Origin: an uncultured Pseudomonadales bacterium
GTDB taxonomy: Bacteria; Pseudomonadota; Gammaproteobacteria; Pseudomonadales; Azotimanducaceae
NCBI GenBank assembly: GCA_951813515.1
Contig: OX638346.1
Location: 186,001-250,000 of the forward strand
Direction: 5' to 3'
DNA length: 64,000 nt
Below the pieces are notes generated by a model. The model did not search any database. It was not told where the DNA came from and saw only the letters and a list, made by a program, of their open reading frames with translations. The stretch's first letter is position 1; each line of letters begins with the position of its first letter. Position numbers and translations under genes: made by a program. This document shows, in pieces, positions 1-8,697 of the stretch.

Positions 1-704
1 GTGGCACGCAGCTCCGGGTCGCGGCGCAGGTAGTTGATGTTCCGTGCTGTTGCGAAACCGTGGGCACGTAGCGTCACGTCGATGAGATGGTCGGCATGCT
101 CCCGCGCGCTCGGCTCGCTCACATCGACCGTCGACGGCAGGAATCGCTCGGCAAGCTCGTAGCGCTTCTGAAAGCCTCGTCGTTCGATGCTGAGCAGTAC
201 GCCCTCCATGAACAACTGCTCGAGCGCCCGCTTGGCGGGCTTGCGGTCCCACCAGCCCGAGCGGCGCCGGCGCGTGTCTTCGAAATCCCTGGCGAAAAGC
301 GGGCCCTCGGCGCGAATCCGATCCAGCACCCACGCGCGCAGGCGCGGGTCCCTGTCGCGGTGCCACCAACCCCACTCCCCGTGGGCGACGCCGCGCATCA
401 TGGGCAGGGCGAAGCGATAGTCGCGCATCGGCAGGTAGCAGGCCGCGTGGCACCAGTACTCGAAGGCGCGATGCGCCCCGACGAGACGGTTGAGCAGCGA
501 TTCGTCGTAGCTGGCGACGCGGTTGTAGAGGATGTGGTGATGCGCCCGCGCGACCACGGATATGGTGTCGATCTGGACGTGGGCGATCTGGCAAAGGACC
601 TTCTCCGCTCCGGCCATCCCCGACCCGAGCTTGCGCTTTCGGGCGAGGCCCTGGTGTTCGAGCGCTACGCTGCGCAACATGCGGGGGCTGGGCGAAGGGT
701 TCAT
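1..704 (-). CDS. YcaQ/AlkX-like winged-helix DNA glycosylase family protein (C-terminus beyond window)
   Basis: The gene reads leftward off the window edge, giving 234 codons from an ATG at 704 with no stop. The N-terminal third contains QIDTISVVARAHHHILYNR, close to the diagnostic block of the YcaQ (HTH_42) family. It is followed by an FEYWCHAACYLPM stretch, also typical of that family. Known members such as E. coli YcaQ/AlkX are monofunctional glycosylases acting on crosslinked or alkylated DNA; substrate here is inferred only. It starts 18 bp after the lolB stop in the same direction, so the two may be co-transcribed. The rightward ORFs over this interval are shadows without recognisable domains. 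Confidence 0.8.
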   Translation of the reverse strand, partial: MNPSPSPRMLRSVALEHQGLARKRKLGSGMAGAEKVLCQIAHVQIDTISVVARAHHHILYNRVASYDESLLNRLVGAHRAFEYWCHAACYLPMRDYRFALPMMRGVAHGEWGWWHRDRDPRLRAWVLDRIRAEGPLFARDFEDTRRRRSGWWDRKPAKRALEQLFMEGVLLSIERRGFQKRYELAERFLPSTVDVSEPSAREHADHLIDVTLRAHGFATARNINYLRRDPELRA

Positions 705-721
705 ATGGACTCCGGGCTGGG

Positions 722-1321
722 TCACCGGGCGCCGAAGGTCCATTGCCGGCAAACGATGGTGACACGATAGTCGCCCCGGGTCACGGTGAGCTTCCGCGGC
801 TGGCGCCTGCCGTCCCAATCGTCCCAGGCGCCGACCTCGACGTTCCAACCCAGTTGCGTGAACGTGTCGGCGTCCAGGCCGCTGACCGGCCACGCCGGTG
901 ACGGGCGGCCGGTGATCCAGCTCGACAACGCGCGAATCGGAATCTCCAGCCGAAGCTCGCGGCGAATCCAGTCACGCGCATCCGCATCGATGACGCGCTC
1001 ACCCCGGGATGTACGCAACGCCAGCGTGTCACCATTCGCGACGAGGTGTGTTCGGCCCTGGCCCAACGGCCCCCAGAACTCCACGTCGAAACCGGACTCG
1101 TACTGTCGCCAGAGAAATTCTGCGCTCGTGCCCGTCGTGCCGGCCACGGCTCCAACGCGTCCGGCAACGCTGAAATCCAACTCCCCGTGCATCGGCGGCA
1201 GCGTCGAGCAAGCGCTGGCAAAAAGCGCCGTCAACCAAAAAAAACCATTGACCAGTAGGGGGTTAGCGCTTCTCGGTCGCCCGATTCGCGGGGCCGAGCA
1301 GGCGCACTCATCTGGTACCAT
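722..1321 (-). CDS. lolB: Outer-membrane lipoprotein insertion protein LolB
   Basis: A 199-residue protein with an N-terminal hydrophobic stretch ending in a lipobox-like LFASAC near residue 38, then a LolB-type core (GELDFSVAGRVGAV, WRQYESGFDVEFWGPLG). LolB is the outer-membrane receptor that accepts lipoproteins from periplasmic LolA and inserts them. Family length is about 200 residues, so it is complete. Divergent pairing with hemA is the classical gammaproteobacterial arrangement and supports the call. The ATG at 1321 leaves a rather long n-region. An A8 homopolymer lies in the signal-peptide coding region around 1237–1244. Confidence 0.88.
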   Translation of the reverse strand: MVPDECACSAPRIGRPRSANPLLVNGFFWLTALFASACSTLPPMHGELDFSVAGRVGAVAGTTGTSAEFLWRQYESGFDVEFWGPLGQGRTHLVANGDTLALRTSRGERVIDADARDWIRRELRLEIPIRALSSWITGRPSPAWPVSGLDADTFTQLGWNVEVGAWDDWDGRRQPRKLTVTRGDYRVTIVCRQWTFGAR

Positions 1322-1346
1322 TACGGTTTTCCATCGTCGCGTTCAA

Positions 1347-2600
1347 ATGGCCCTTCTGGCTTACGGCGTCAGTTTCCGAACCGCGCCCATCGACATGCGG
1401 GAGCGCATCGCATTTGCGACGCGGGAGTTGCCGCGTGCGCTCTCTCGTCTTGGCGAAGTCCGGTCGCTGTCCGAGGCCGCGATTCTCTCGACCTGCAATC
1501 GTACCGAAATTTACTGCGCGCTAGATGCACCGAATCACAAGCCGGTCGCGGATTGGCTTGCGCGGGAGTGCGACATCCCGGTTGACGAACTCGATGGCAC
1601 CGCCTATTCGCTATGGAACGACGACGCGGTGGCACACGTCATGCGGGTCGCCGCCGGTCTCGAATCCCAGGTGCTCGGCGAGCCCCAGATCCTGGGCCAG
1701 GTCAAGTCCGCGTTCGATGCCGCGCGGCAAGCTGACGCCGTAGGGCCGGAACTCGACCTGCTGCTCCAGAGTTCGCTCAACGCCGCCAAGCGCGTGAGAA
1801 CCGAAACGGACATCGGCAAGAACCCGATCTCCATCGCCTACGCCGCCGTCACCATGGCGCAGCACATCTTCGCCGACCTGTCGATGATCGACGCGCTGCT
1901 CGTCGGCGCCGGAGAGATGATCAATCTCGTGGCGCGTCACCTGCGCCAGGCGCGCGTCCGCAACATCGGCATCGCCAATCGCACGTTCGATACCGCCGAC
2001 GCCCTGGCACGCGCGAACGGCACCGGCAGCGCAATCCGCCTGGATGAACTCGAGAAGCACCTTCCGCAGTACGACATCGTCATCAGTTCCACCGGCAGCG
2101 CGAGCCACGTCATCACGAGAGACATGATCGAAAGCGCGATCCGCCAGCGGCGCCACAGGCCGATGTTCCTGGTGGACATAGCCGTGCCGAGGGACATCGA
2201 ACCCGCCACGAGCGATCTCGAGGACGTGTTCCTGTACTCGATCGATGATCTCACCGAGGTCATCGAGGACAACGCGGCAATACGACGCGAGGCGGCCGAA
2301 CAAGCCGAGACGATGGTCTCGGAAGGCGTCGAGCGCTACGTCAGGGAGCGGCGCGTGCGGGACAACCAGGTACTGCTTCGCCAGTTTCGCCAGCGCGCCG
2401 AGGCGGCCCGCGACGAGGAACTCGCCCGCGCCCTGCAGCGCCTGGAGGCGGAGAACGATCCCGAGAAGGTGATCGAACGACTGGCGCGAGACCTGACCAA
2501 CAAGCTTGTCCACGGGCCCATTGCGGCGATCCGGGACGCCAGCGCCGACGGCAGATCCGACATTCTCAACTACCTGCGCTCGCGCTACGGATTGGATTGA
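1347..2600 (+). CDS. hemA: Glutamyl-tRNA reductase
   Basis: A 417-residue enzyme that reduces glutamyl-tRNA(Glu) to glutamate-1-semialdehyde, the first committed step of C5-pathway tetrapyrrole synthesis. The catalytic STCNRTEIY block is near residue 50, followed by the [20 protein letters not shown] block. An NADPH-binding region ([16 protein letters not shown]) and a C-terminal dimerisation helix complete the family pattern. The ATG at 1347 was chosen because [16 protein letters not shown] matches the family N-terminus; the reading frame is open much further upstream but that part overlaps lolB. It is followed 1 bp later by prfA, the E. coli order. Confidence 0.97.
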   Translation: MALLAYGVSFRTAPIDMRERIAFATRELPRALSRLGEVRSLSEAAILSTCNRTEIYCALDAPNHKPVADWLARECDIPVDELDGTAYSLWNDDAVAHVMRVAAGLESQVLGEPQILGQVKSAFDAARQADAVGPELDLLLQSSLNAAKRVRTETDIGKNPISIAYAAVTMAQHIFADLSMIDALLVGAGEMINLVARHLRQARVRNIGIANRTFDTADALARANGTGSAIRLDELEKHLPQYDIVISSTGSASHVITRDMIESAIRQRRHRPMFLVDIAVPRDIEPATSDLEDVFLYSIDDLTEVIEDNAAIRREAAEQAETMVSEGVERYVRERRVRDNQVLLRQFRQRAEAARDEELARALQRLEAENDPEKVIERLARDLTNKLVHGPIAAIRDASADGRSDILNYLRSRYGLD

Positions 2601-2601
2601 C

Positions 2602-3693
2602 ATGCTGTCCGCGACCCTCGTAGCCAAGCTGGACCAGTTGATCGACCGCCAGAACGAACTGTCGTCGCTGCTTTCCGATCCCGATGTCGTTGCCGACCGC
2701 AACCGCTACACCGCATTCATGAAGGAGTTCGCGGAACGCGAGCCCGTGCTGGTCGCCTACAACGCCCTGAAAGAGGCGACTCTCGCACTGGACGAATCCA
2801 GATCGCTGCTCGACGACGAGGATCCGGAAATGCGGGAACTCGCCCAGGAAGAGGTCGAGGTTCGCCAAGCCGAAGCGGAACAGGCCGAGCGGGAGTTGAA
2901 ACGCCTGCTTCTGCCCAAGGATCCCGACGACGCGCTCGACGTGTTCCTCGAAGTTCGCGCCGGCACCGGCGGCGATGAAGCCGCGCTGTTCTCGGGAGAC
3001 CTGTTCCGGATGTACGGCAGATACGCGGAGGAGCACGGCTGGCGCCTCACGAAGCTCTCGGAGCGCATCGCCGAGCACGGCGGCTACAAGGAAGTTGTCG
3101 CCCGCATCGCAGGCAAGAACGTATTCGAACGCCTGAAATTCGAGTCTGGCGTGCACCGGGTCCAGCGCGTGCCGGAGACGGAATCCCAGGGACGGACCCA
3201 TACCTCGGCCTGCACCGTCGCGGTCTTGCCGGAACAGCCGGAGATAGAGGCGGTGGAAGTCGACGCCAAGGATCTGCGACTCGACACGTTCCGCGCCTCG
3301 GGCGCCGGCGGTCAGCACGTCAACAAGACCGACTCCGCAGTGCGCCTGACGCACCTGCCGTCGGGCATCGTGGTCGAATGCCAGGACGAGCGGTCCCAGC
3401 ACCAGAACAGGATGCGGGCGATGTCGCTGCTGAACGCCAAACTGCTCGACCAGGCACGCGCAGAACAACGCAACGAGCGCGATCAGACGCGCCGCAACCT
3501 CGTCGGCACGGGTGACCGTTCGGAGCGCATCCGAACCTACAACTTTGCCCAACGCCGGGTGACCGACCACCGCATCGGCCTGGTGCTCTACAAGCTGGAA
3601 GAGATACTGGACGGAAACCTGGATGGTTTCATCGACCGACTGACCGAAGAACACCAGGCAGACCTGCTGGCTGGCATGGGCGAGGGCGAGTGA
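2602..3693 (+). CDS. prfA: Peptide chain release factor 1
   Basis: A 363-residue class I release factor recognising UAA and UAG. The GGQ motif that triggers peptidyl-tRNA hydrolysis is seen in [18 protein letters not shown]. The anticodon-like PxT tripeptide reads PET in the [17 protein letters not shown] segment, fitting RF1 rather than RF2. The length is normal. The stop overlaps the prmC GTG start by 4 bp, so translation is probably coupled. Because RF1 does not read UGA, UGA termination depends on a prfB outside this window, which matters for the UGA-containing arsC gene further on. Confidence 0.97.
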   Translation: MLSATLVAKLDQLIDRQNELSSLLSDPDVVADRNRYTAFMKEFAEREPVLVAYNALKEATLALDESRSLLDDEDPEMRELAQEEVEVRQAEAEQAERELKRLLLPKDPDDALDVFLEVRAGTGGDEAALFSGDLFRMYGRYAEEHGWRLTKLSERIAEHGGYKEVVARIAGKNVFERLKFESGVHRVQRVPETESQGRTHTSACTVAVLPEQPEIEAVEVDAKDLRLDTFRASGAGGQHVNKTDSAVRLTHLPSGIVVECQDERSQHQNRMRAMSLLNAKLLDQARAEQRNERDQTRRNLVGTGDRSERIRTYNFAQRRVTDHRIGLVLYKLEEILDGNLDGFIDRLTEEHQADLLAGMGEGE

Positions 3694-4499
3694 ACACGCT
3701 CGGCACCTGTTTCTCCCTCGCTTGCCGGGCGCTTCCGCGGGCGGAGGCCGAACTGTTGACGGCACACGCGTTGCAACAGCGGTCGAGCTTGCTCTACGCA
3801 TTTCCCGAACGCCGTGTTCCGGACAGGCTGGCCCTGCAACACGCGGCATGTATCGACCGCCGCCAACGCGGTGAGCCAGTGGCCTACATCACGGGAGAGC
3901 GCGGATTCTGGGACCTGACGCTGACCGCGGATCGTCGCGCGCTGATTCCCCGCCCGGAAACGGAGTGCCTGGTCGAAGCCGCCCTGGAGCGCATGTCCGG
4001 CGCACCACGCGTACTGGACCTCGGAACCGGTTCCGGCGCCATAGCGCTGGCCGTGGCGGCCAGTTGTCCGACGGCGCGCGTCGAGGGGGTCGACTGCGAT
4101 CCCGATTGCCTGGACCTCGCACGGCGCAACGCCGAACTCCTCCGCATCGGCACTACCTTTTACGAGTCCGATTGGTTCTCGGCGGTCGAAGGCAGGTACG
4201 ACGCGATCCTGTCCAATCCTCCCTACGTTGCCGAAGGCGATCCGCATCTCGACCGGGGTGACCTGCGCTTCGAACCGCGCGGAGCGCTGGTGGGCGGCAG
4301 CGACGGTCTGTCGCATATCCGTCGTATCGTGCGCGAAGCGCCGGACCACCTTGTTGAAGACGGAGTCCTGCTGGTCGAGCATGGCTACGACCAGGCCGAA
4401 CCCGTTCGCAATCTGTTCCGGGACGCGCAGTTCCACGGCGTTGAAACGCTGACCGACCTGGCTTCTCTCCCGCGCGTCACCCTGGGACAAAGGACGTGA
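3690..4499 (+). CDS. prmC: Release factor glutamine methyltransferase
   Basis: A 269-residue SAM-dependent methyltransferase that modifies the Gln of the GGQ motif in release factors. The SAM-binding motif [14 protein letters not shown] and the catalytic [10 protein letters not shown] motif are both present, and the N-terminal helical substrate domain ends in PRPETE. It starts with GTG overlapping the prfA stop (GTGA). Substrate prfA is immediately upstream, so the pair forms a functional operon. Complete at family length. Confidence 0.96.
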   Translation: MNTLGTCFSLACRALPRAEAELLTAHALQQRSSLLYAFPERRVPDRLALQHAACIDRRQRGEPVAYITGERGFWDLTLTADRRALIPRPETECLVEAALERMSGAPRVLDLGTGSGAIALAVAASCPTARVEGVDCDPDCLDLARRNAELLRIGTTFYESDWFSAVEGRYDAILSNPPYVAEGDPHLDRGDLRFEPRGALVGGSDGLSHIRRIVREAPDHLVEDGVLLVEHGYDQAEPVRNLFRDAQFHGVETLTDLASLPRVTLGQRT

Positions 4500-5257
4500 A
4501 CGACGAGCAACTCCTTCGCTATAGCCGGCAGATCATGCTGCCGGAGTTCGACGTCGCCGGACAGGAGCGACTCCTGTCCGCCCGCGTGCTGATCGCCGGC
4601 GTCGGCGGACTCGGCTCGCCGGCTGCGCTGTACCTCGCCGCAGCCGGCGTCGGCCACCTTACCCTCGCCGACGACGACGCCGTCGACCTGTCCAACCTGC
4701 AGCGCCAGATCGCCCACGGTGAAGCGACCCTGGGCCAGTCCAAGGCCACCTCCGCAGCCTCGGCGATCTCCCGCATCAACTCCACGGTCAGCACGGTCCC
4801 CCTGTGCCGCAGGCTCGAGGGCAACGTCCTGGCGGCGGCGGTGGCCGATGCGGATCTCGTGCTCGATGCCACCGACAACATGGCGAGCCGCGTCGCCATC
4901 AATCGTCTGTGCGTGGACACCCGGACACCGCTGGTCTCCGGAGCCGCGATTCGCATGGAAGGGCAAGTTGCCGTATTCGATGCCAGGGAGGCGGACTCCC
5001 CCTGCTACCAGTGCCTGTATCCCGACGGGGAAGGCGAAGAACTGAACTGCGCCGACAACGGCGTCATCGCCCCCCTGGTCGGCATCGTCGGCACGGTGCA
5101 GGCCATGGAAGCCGTGAAGCTGATCGCCCGGGTCGGCGATACGCTCGTGGGGCATGTGCTCTATCTCGACGCCAAGCGCATGGAGTGGCGGAAGTTCACG
5201 CTGCCGAAGAACCCGAACTGCGCCGTTTGCGGCACGCGCGCGGAACCGGCGAACTGA
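4496..5257 (+). CDS. moeB: MoeB/ThiF-family sulfur-carrier adenylyltransferase
   Basis: A 253-residue E1-like enzyme that adenylates the C-terminal glycine of a small sulfur carrier (MoaD for molybdopterin, or ThiS). The ATP-binding loop is LIAGVGGLGSPAALYLAAAG. Two CxxC pairs (CYQC and CAVC) form the structural zinc site, and the loop cysteine is in LNCADNGVIAPLVG. GTG start, overlapping prmC by 4 bp. No rhodanese domain is fused, which fits MoeB or ThiF rather than MoeZ. Without moaD or thiS nearby the carrier cannot be decided. Confidence 0.9.
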   Translation: MNDEQLLRYSRQIMLPEFDVAGQERLLSARVLIAGVGGLGSPAALYLAAAGVGHLTLADDDAVDLSNLQRQIAHGEATLGQSKATSAASAISRINSTVSTVPLCRRLEGNVLAAAVADADLVLDATDNMASRVAINRLCVDTRTPLVSGAAIRMEGQVAVFDAREADSPCYQCLYPDGEGEELNCADNGVIAPLVGIVGTVQAMEAVKLIARVGDTLVGHVLYLDAKRMEWRKFTLPKNPNCAVCGTRAEPAN

Positions 5258-5288
5258 CCTTGGCCGACGATTGACCTTGGCCGACGAT
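5255..5288 (+). repeat. Perfect 17-bp tandem duplication over the moeB stop and next gene start
   Basis: TGACCTTGGCCGACGAT occurs twice back to back (5255–5271 and 5272–5288). The first copy supplies the moeB TGA stop; the second supplies the TTG start of the following GMC oxidoreductase. The 17-bp offset puts the first TTG out of frame with the oxidoreductase, where it reaches a TGA after four codons. This looks like a recent microduplication. Confidence 0.9.
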
Positions 5289-6881
5289 ATAGTCGATGTC
5301 CTGATCATTGGCGCCGGCGCATCCGGCGCCGCCGTCGCGTGGAGCCTCGCCGAAACCCGAATGCGCATCATGTGCATGGAACAGGGCGACTGGATGAATC
5401 CCGCCGAGTACCCGAGCACCCGGCGCGACTGGGAAGTGCTGCAGGGACGGGACTACTCGATCAGCCCCAACTTCCGCCACCGCGCCGCGGACTATCCGAT
5501 CAACGACGACGACTCGCCGATCGCGGTCGCCAACTTCAATGCCGTCGGCGGCAGCACGATTCTGTATTCAGCGCATTTCCCGCGCTTTCACCCGTCAGAC
5601 TTTCGCGTCAGGTCTCTCGACGGCGTCGCCGACGACTGGCCGATCAACTACGCCGTCCTCGACCCCTATTTCGCCGAAAACGACCGCAACATCGGCGTAG
5701 CCGGCCTGGCCGGCGATCCGGCCTATCCGCCGCACGATCCGCCCCTGCCCCATGTGCCGATGGGTCGCATGGGTGAAAAGATGGCAAGCGGTTTCAACAA
5801 GCTCGGCTGGCATTGGTGGCCGTCGGACAGCGCCATCGCGACCCGCCAGTACGAAGGCCGCGAGCAATGCGCCAACCTCGGCCCGTGCAACGCCGGCTGC
5901 GCCACGGGCGCCAAGAGCAGCGCCGACGTCACCTATTGGCCCATGGCGCAACGCGCGGGCGTCGAACTGGCGACCAACTGCAGGGTGCGGGAAGTCACCG
6001 TGGACGCGCGGGACATGGCCACCGGCGTCGTCTACTACGACGAAAACGGCGTCGAACGTCGCCAGCGCGCAGAAGTGGTGATCATGGCATGCAACGGTGT
6101 CGGCACTCCGCGCCTGCTGCTCAATTCCGTTTCCTCGCGCTTTCCCGAAGGATTGGCGAATCGGTCGGGGCTGGTCGGCAAGAACCTGATGTTCCACCCC
6201 TGGGGCAACGTCAATGGAGTGTTTGACGAGCCGCTCGAATCACACTACGGCCCGCAGGGGTGCTGCATCCTCAGCCAACAGTTCTACGAAACCGATCGGA
6301 TGCGCGACTTCGTGCGTGGCTACAACATGCAGATCGTACGCGGCAGCGGACCCGTCGGCACGGCGCGCGAGGGCATGCACAGTGGAACGATTCCCTGGGG
6401 CGCGGGACACCACGAGGCGTTCGAGAAGTACTACGACCGGACCATCAGGTTGGGAATCTGCTGTGAAGACCTGCCCGAGGAGTGCAATCGCGTCACCCTG
6501 GACCCCGAACTCAAGGACTCGAACGGCATCCCCGCGCCGAAGATCACCTATCGACTGAGCGAGAACAGCGAGCGCATGCTGCAACACGGGCTTGAGAAAG
6601 GCAGCGAAGTCATGCGCGCGGCCGGAGCATGGGAAATCACGAAACATGGACCGCTCCGCATGGCCGGCTGGCACCTGCTCGGAACGGCCAGAATGGGCAT
6701 GGATCCGGAACGGTCCGTGGTGAACGCCTGGGGACGGAGCCACGACGTCCGCAACCTGTTCATCGTCGATGGCAGCGTCTTTGTCACATCGGGGGGCGTC
6801 AACCCCACCACCACCCTCCAGGCGGTGGCGCTCTACATCGCCGATTCGATGAAGAAGAACCTCGCCAACCTGTTCGACTAG
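5277..6881 (+). CDS. GMC-family FAD-dependent oxidoreductase
   Basis: A 534-residue flavoprotein. The FAD dinucleotide-binding motif is VDVLIIGAGASGAAVAW at the N-terminus. The GMC C-terminal signature follows in LLGTARMG, then NLFIVDGSVFVTSGGVNPT. The NxGPCNxGC-like cysteine segment and overall length resemble membrane-associated gluconate or sugar dehydrogenase large subunits more than choline oxidases. The likely start is the TTG at 5277; ATG alternatives would remove the Rossmann motif. A gluconate-2-dehydrogenase-type small subunit lies 4 kb downstream at 10886, a possible partner. Substrate unknown. Confidence 0.85.
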   Translation: MADDIVDVLIIGAGASGAAVAWSLAETRMRIMCMEQGDWMNPAEYPSTRRDWEVLQGRDYSISPNFRHRAADYPINDDDSPIAVANFNAVGGSTILYSAHFPRFHPSDFRVRSLDGVADDWPINYAVLDPYFAENDRNIGVAGLAGDPAYPPHDPPLPHVPMGRMGEKMASGFNKLGWHWWPSDSAIATRQYEGREQCANLGPCNAGCATGAKSSADVTYWPMAQRAGVELATNCRVREVTVDARDMATGVVYYDENGVERRQRAEVVIMACNGVGTPRLLLNSVSSRFPEGLANRSGLVGKNLMFHPWGNVNGVFDEPLESHYGPQGCCILSQQFYETDRMRDFVRGYNMQIVRGSGPVGTAREGMHSGTIPWGAGHHEAFEKYYDRTIRLGICCEDLPEECNRVTLDPELKDSNGIPAPKITYRLSENSERMLQHGLEKGSEVMRAAGAWEITKHGPLRMAGWHLLGTARMGMDPERSVVNAWGRSHDVRNLFIVDGSVFVTSGGVNPTTTLQAVALYIADSMKKNLANLFD

Positions 6882-6887
6882 CAGAGG

Positions 6888-7469
6888 TTAGACCAGGTCC
6901 CTGACGCGTTCCGCGACGGCTTCGACGCCTTCGGCAAAGGACAGGTAGTCGACGATGCGGCCAAAGGGATCGACCACGTAGACCGTCGATGCGTGAGACA
7001 CCTGGTAGTCGTCCGCTTCGCGCGGCGGGGCGTCCTGGAGGAAGGTCTTGAAAGACGCCGCCACGCCCTCAAGGGCTGCGCGGGAGCCGGTCAACCCTAC
7101 GAAACGATGATCGAAGCGCTCGACGTACGCAGCGACTCTCGCCGGGACGTCGCGCTCCGGGTCCACCGATATGAACACCGGCGTGACGCCGCGCCCGTGC
7201 CCGGTGGCGTCAAGTTGCGCCATCACGCGGGTCAGGTTGCTCATGTGCGTGGGGCAGATGCCGTGGCAGTTCGTAAACCCGAAGAAGACCAGCAGGTGAC
7301 GACCGCCGAAGTCCTTTTGCGTGACCGTATCGCCGTGCTGGTTCGTCAGCGAAAAGGTCACCCTTCCATCGGCTTCGTAATTCCTGGCCACCAAGGCAAA
7401 AGACGTGGCGACAGCGGCGAGAACCAGGACAAAGAAACCGATGCTCTTCATTCGCGGCGACATGTTCAT
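6888..7469 (-). CDS. Sco1/SenC/PrrC-family copper chaperone (second copy of the cluster)
   Basis: A 193-residue protein with one N-terminal membrane anchor and a thioredoxin-fold domain. The copper site is visible as CHGIC (CxxxC) in FFGFTNCHGICPTHMSN, with the distal histidine in VSHASTVYVVD. Sco proteins deliver copper to the CuA centre of heme-copper oxidases or reduce its cysteines. It is the last gene of a five-gene leftward cluster and overlaps the preceding membrane-protein gene by 4 bp. Two Sco paralogues in one cluster could divide metallation and thiol reduction; that is inference. Confidence 0.92.
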   Translation of the reverse strand: MNMSPRMKSIGFFVLVLAAVATSFALVARNYEADGRVTFSLTNQHGDTVTQKDFGGRHLLVFFGFTNCHGICPTHMSNLTRVMAQLDATGHGRGVTPVFISVDPERDVPARVAAYVERFDHRFVGLTGSRAALEGVAASFKTFLQDAPPREADDYQVSHASTVYVVDPFGRIVDYLSFAEGVEAVAERVRDLV

Positions 7470-8101
7470 GCTGCTTCACCTTTCTCGCGCGGCGAAGACG
7501 CCGACCACGCGCCAAAGAACACGGGATACAACCACGTCACCGACAGCGTGATCCCGACCACCAGGAAACCCTGACCCAAAAGTACTTGATCGTCGATCAG
7601 ATAACTATTGCATAGCCGGTCCGGAGAGATGAGATACAGCCAGCCGAGACGAAAACACATCGCCAGAAACTCTATCTTCACGAGGCCCCGCGCAATGGGG
7701 TGCAGCCGGCGCCAACTCCAGGCGAGGGGCATGCCCGCCAACACCACCAGGGAGATGTACTTGGCAGCGGCGACCTCGGACGCCTGCAGCGACGCGTCCA
7801 GCCACCGTGGGATCATCCAGAAAGCGAGGGCGAAACTGACCATCAGGATGCCGGGGATACCGCCTCCATTGAGCGGTTCCAGCACCTTGCGCCAATGCGG
7901 TTCGACGCTTCGCCCCAGGACGAACCCCACGGCGACCAACAGGGGAATCTCCACCAGCACATGCGTTGCGAGGCTGGCCTCCAACCATGTTCCGGGCGGA
8001 CCAAGGGCAATGGCCGCCCACCCGGCCAGGACGACCACTATCCAGGTACGAGGTCCGAAAGGGACGCGTGGAATCCGGGCTATCCGCCCTGCAAACGCCA
8101 C
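7466..8101 (-). CDS. Polytopic membrane protein of the NO-reductase-like cluster (orf1 type)
   Basis: A 211-residue protein with about six hydrophobic segments and no catalytic motif that I recognise. It begins with GTG, overlaps the upstream Sco gene by 22 bp and the downstream Sco gene by 4 bp, so it is embedded in the operon. Its position after senC is that of the small membrane ORF called orf1 in norSY-senC-orf1 clusters of ammonia-oxidising bacteria. A role in assembling the heme-copper enzyme is likely by context only. Confidence 0.65.
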   Translation of the reverse strand: MAFAGRIARIPRVPFGPRTWIVVVLAGWAAIALGPPGTWLEASLATHVLVEIPLLVAVGFVLGRSVEPHWRKVLEPLNGGGIPGILMVSFALAFWMIPRWLDASLQASEVAAAKYISLVVLAGMPLAWSWRRLHPIARGLVKIEFLAMCFRLGWLYLISPDRLCNSYLIDDQVLLGQGFLVVGITLSVTWLYPVFFGAWSASSPREKGEAA

Positions 8102-8697
8102 TCGATGGCCTGCAAGAGTCCGGATCGGTCGGCGAAGTCGTAAATGCCGACCACGCGCCCCCGATCCACGAGATAAATCGCCGTGTTGTGCACGAATCCC
8201 AGGTTCGGTTCTTCAATGACGATGACACCCAGATCGCGCAATACGGCGTCGAGATCATCTTCATTTTCGAAGCGCGCCGCGTTCCAGAGATCCGGCGCCG
8301 CCCCGAAACGCTCAAGGTAGCCCGCAAGCTCGGCGGACCCGTCATGGGCGTGATCGAATGTCAGACTGAGCAGCCCCACCCGGTCCTGCCAGCCGCGCGA
8401 AACCAGTTCGCCCTGCAGGTCGCGAAAGGTCGACCCCAATGCCACGCAGACCGTTGGGCACCTGGTGTAGATGAAGTCGACGACCGCTAGCGGCCGCTCC
8501 AGGGCCGCCAGTCCGATGGATCTGTCTTCGACGTCGCGCAGCGTCGCATTCGGCAGGTCGTGCGGCCTCTCGGCGACGTCGAGGCGGCGCGCGCTTTCGG
8601 CCGTCCAGGCGGCACCCCCGTCCGTGGCCGCCCAGAGGGCCAAAGACCCTCCGAGCAGCACGGCTGCGGTGGCTGTCGCCGACAGCCACCGGCTCAT
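8080..8697 (-). CDS. senC: Sco1/SenC-family copper chaperone (first copy)
   Basis: A 205-residue membrane-anchored thioredoxin-fold protein. The N-terminal hydrophobic segment is followed by a periplasmic domain with copper ligands CPTVC in VDFIYTRCPTVCVALGS and the distal histidine in GFVHNTAIYLVD. It lies directly after the subunit I gene with a 4-bp overlap, so it most likely loads copper into the CuA subunit encoded two genes upstream. It is clearly divergent from the second Sco protein of the cluster. Confidence 0.92.
   Translation of the reverse strand: MSRWLSATATAAVLLGGSLALWAATDGGAAWTAESARRLDVAERPHDLPNATLRDVEDRSIGLAALERPLAVVDFIYTRCPTVCVALGSTFRDLQGELVSRGWQDRVGLLSLTFDHAHDGSAELAGYLERFGAAPDLWNAARFENEDDLDAVLRDLGVIVIEEPNLGFVHNTAIYLVDRGRVVGIYDFADRSGLLQAIEWRLQGG

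Noticed and set aside
87..770. Long rightward ORF opposite the ycaQ-like gene
   Set aside because: No domain, Arg/Ala/Val-rich composition, and the opposite strand carries a clear family motif in the same interval.
1237..1244. A8 homopolymer in the lolB signal-peptide region as a phase-variation tract
   Set aside because: lolB is normally essential, so on/off slippage is implausible; the tract is short.
1611..3849. Two long leftward ORFs opposite hemA and prfA (363 and 427 residues)
   Set aside because: They are antisense shadows of conserved genes in GC-rich DNA; no recognisable motif.
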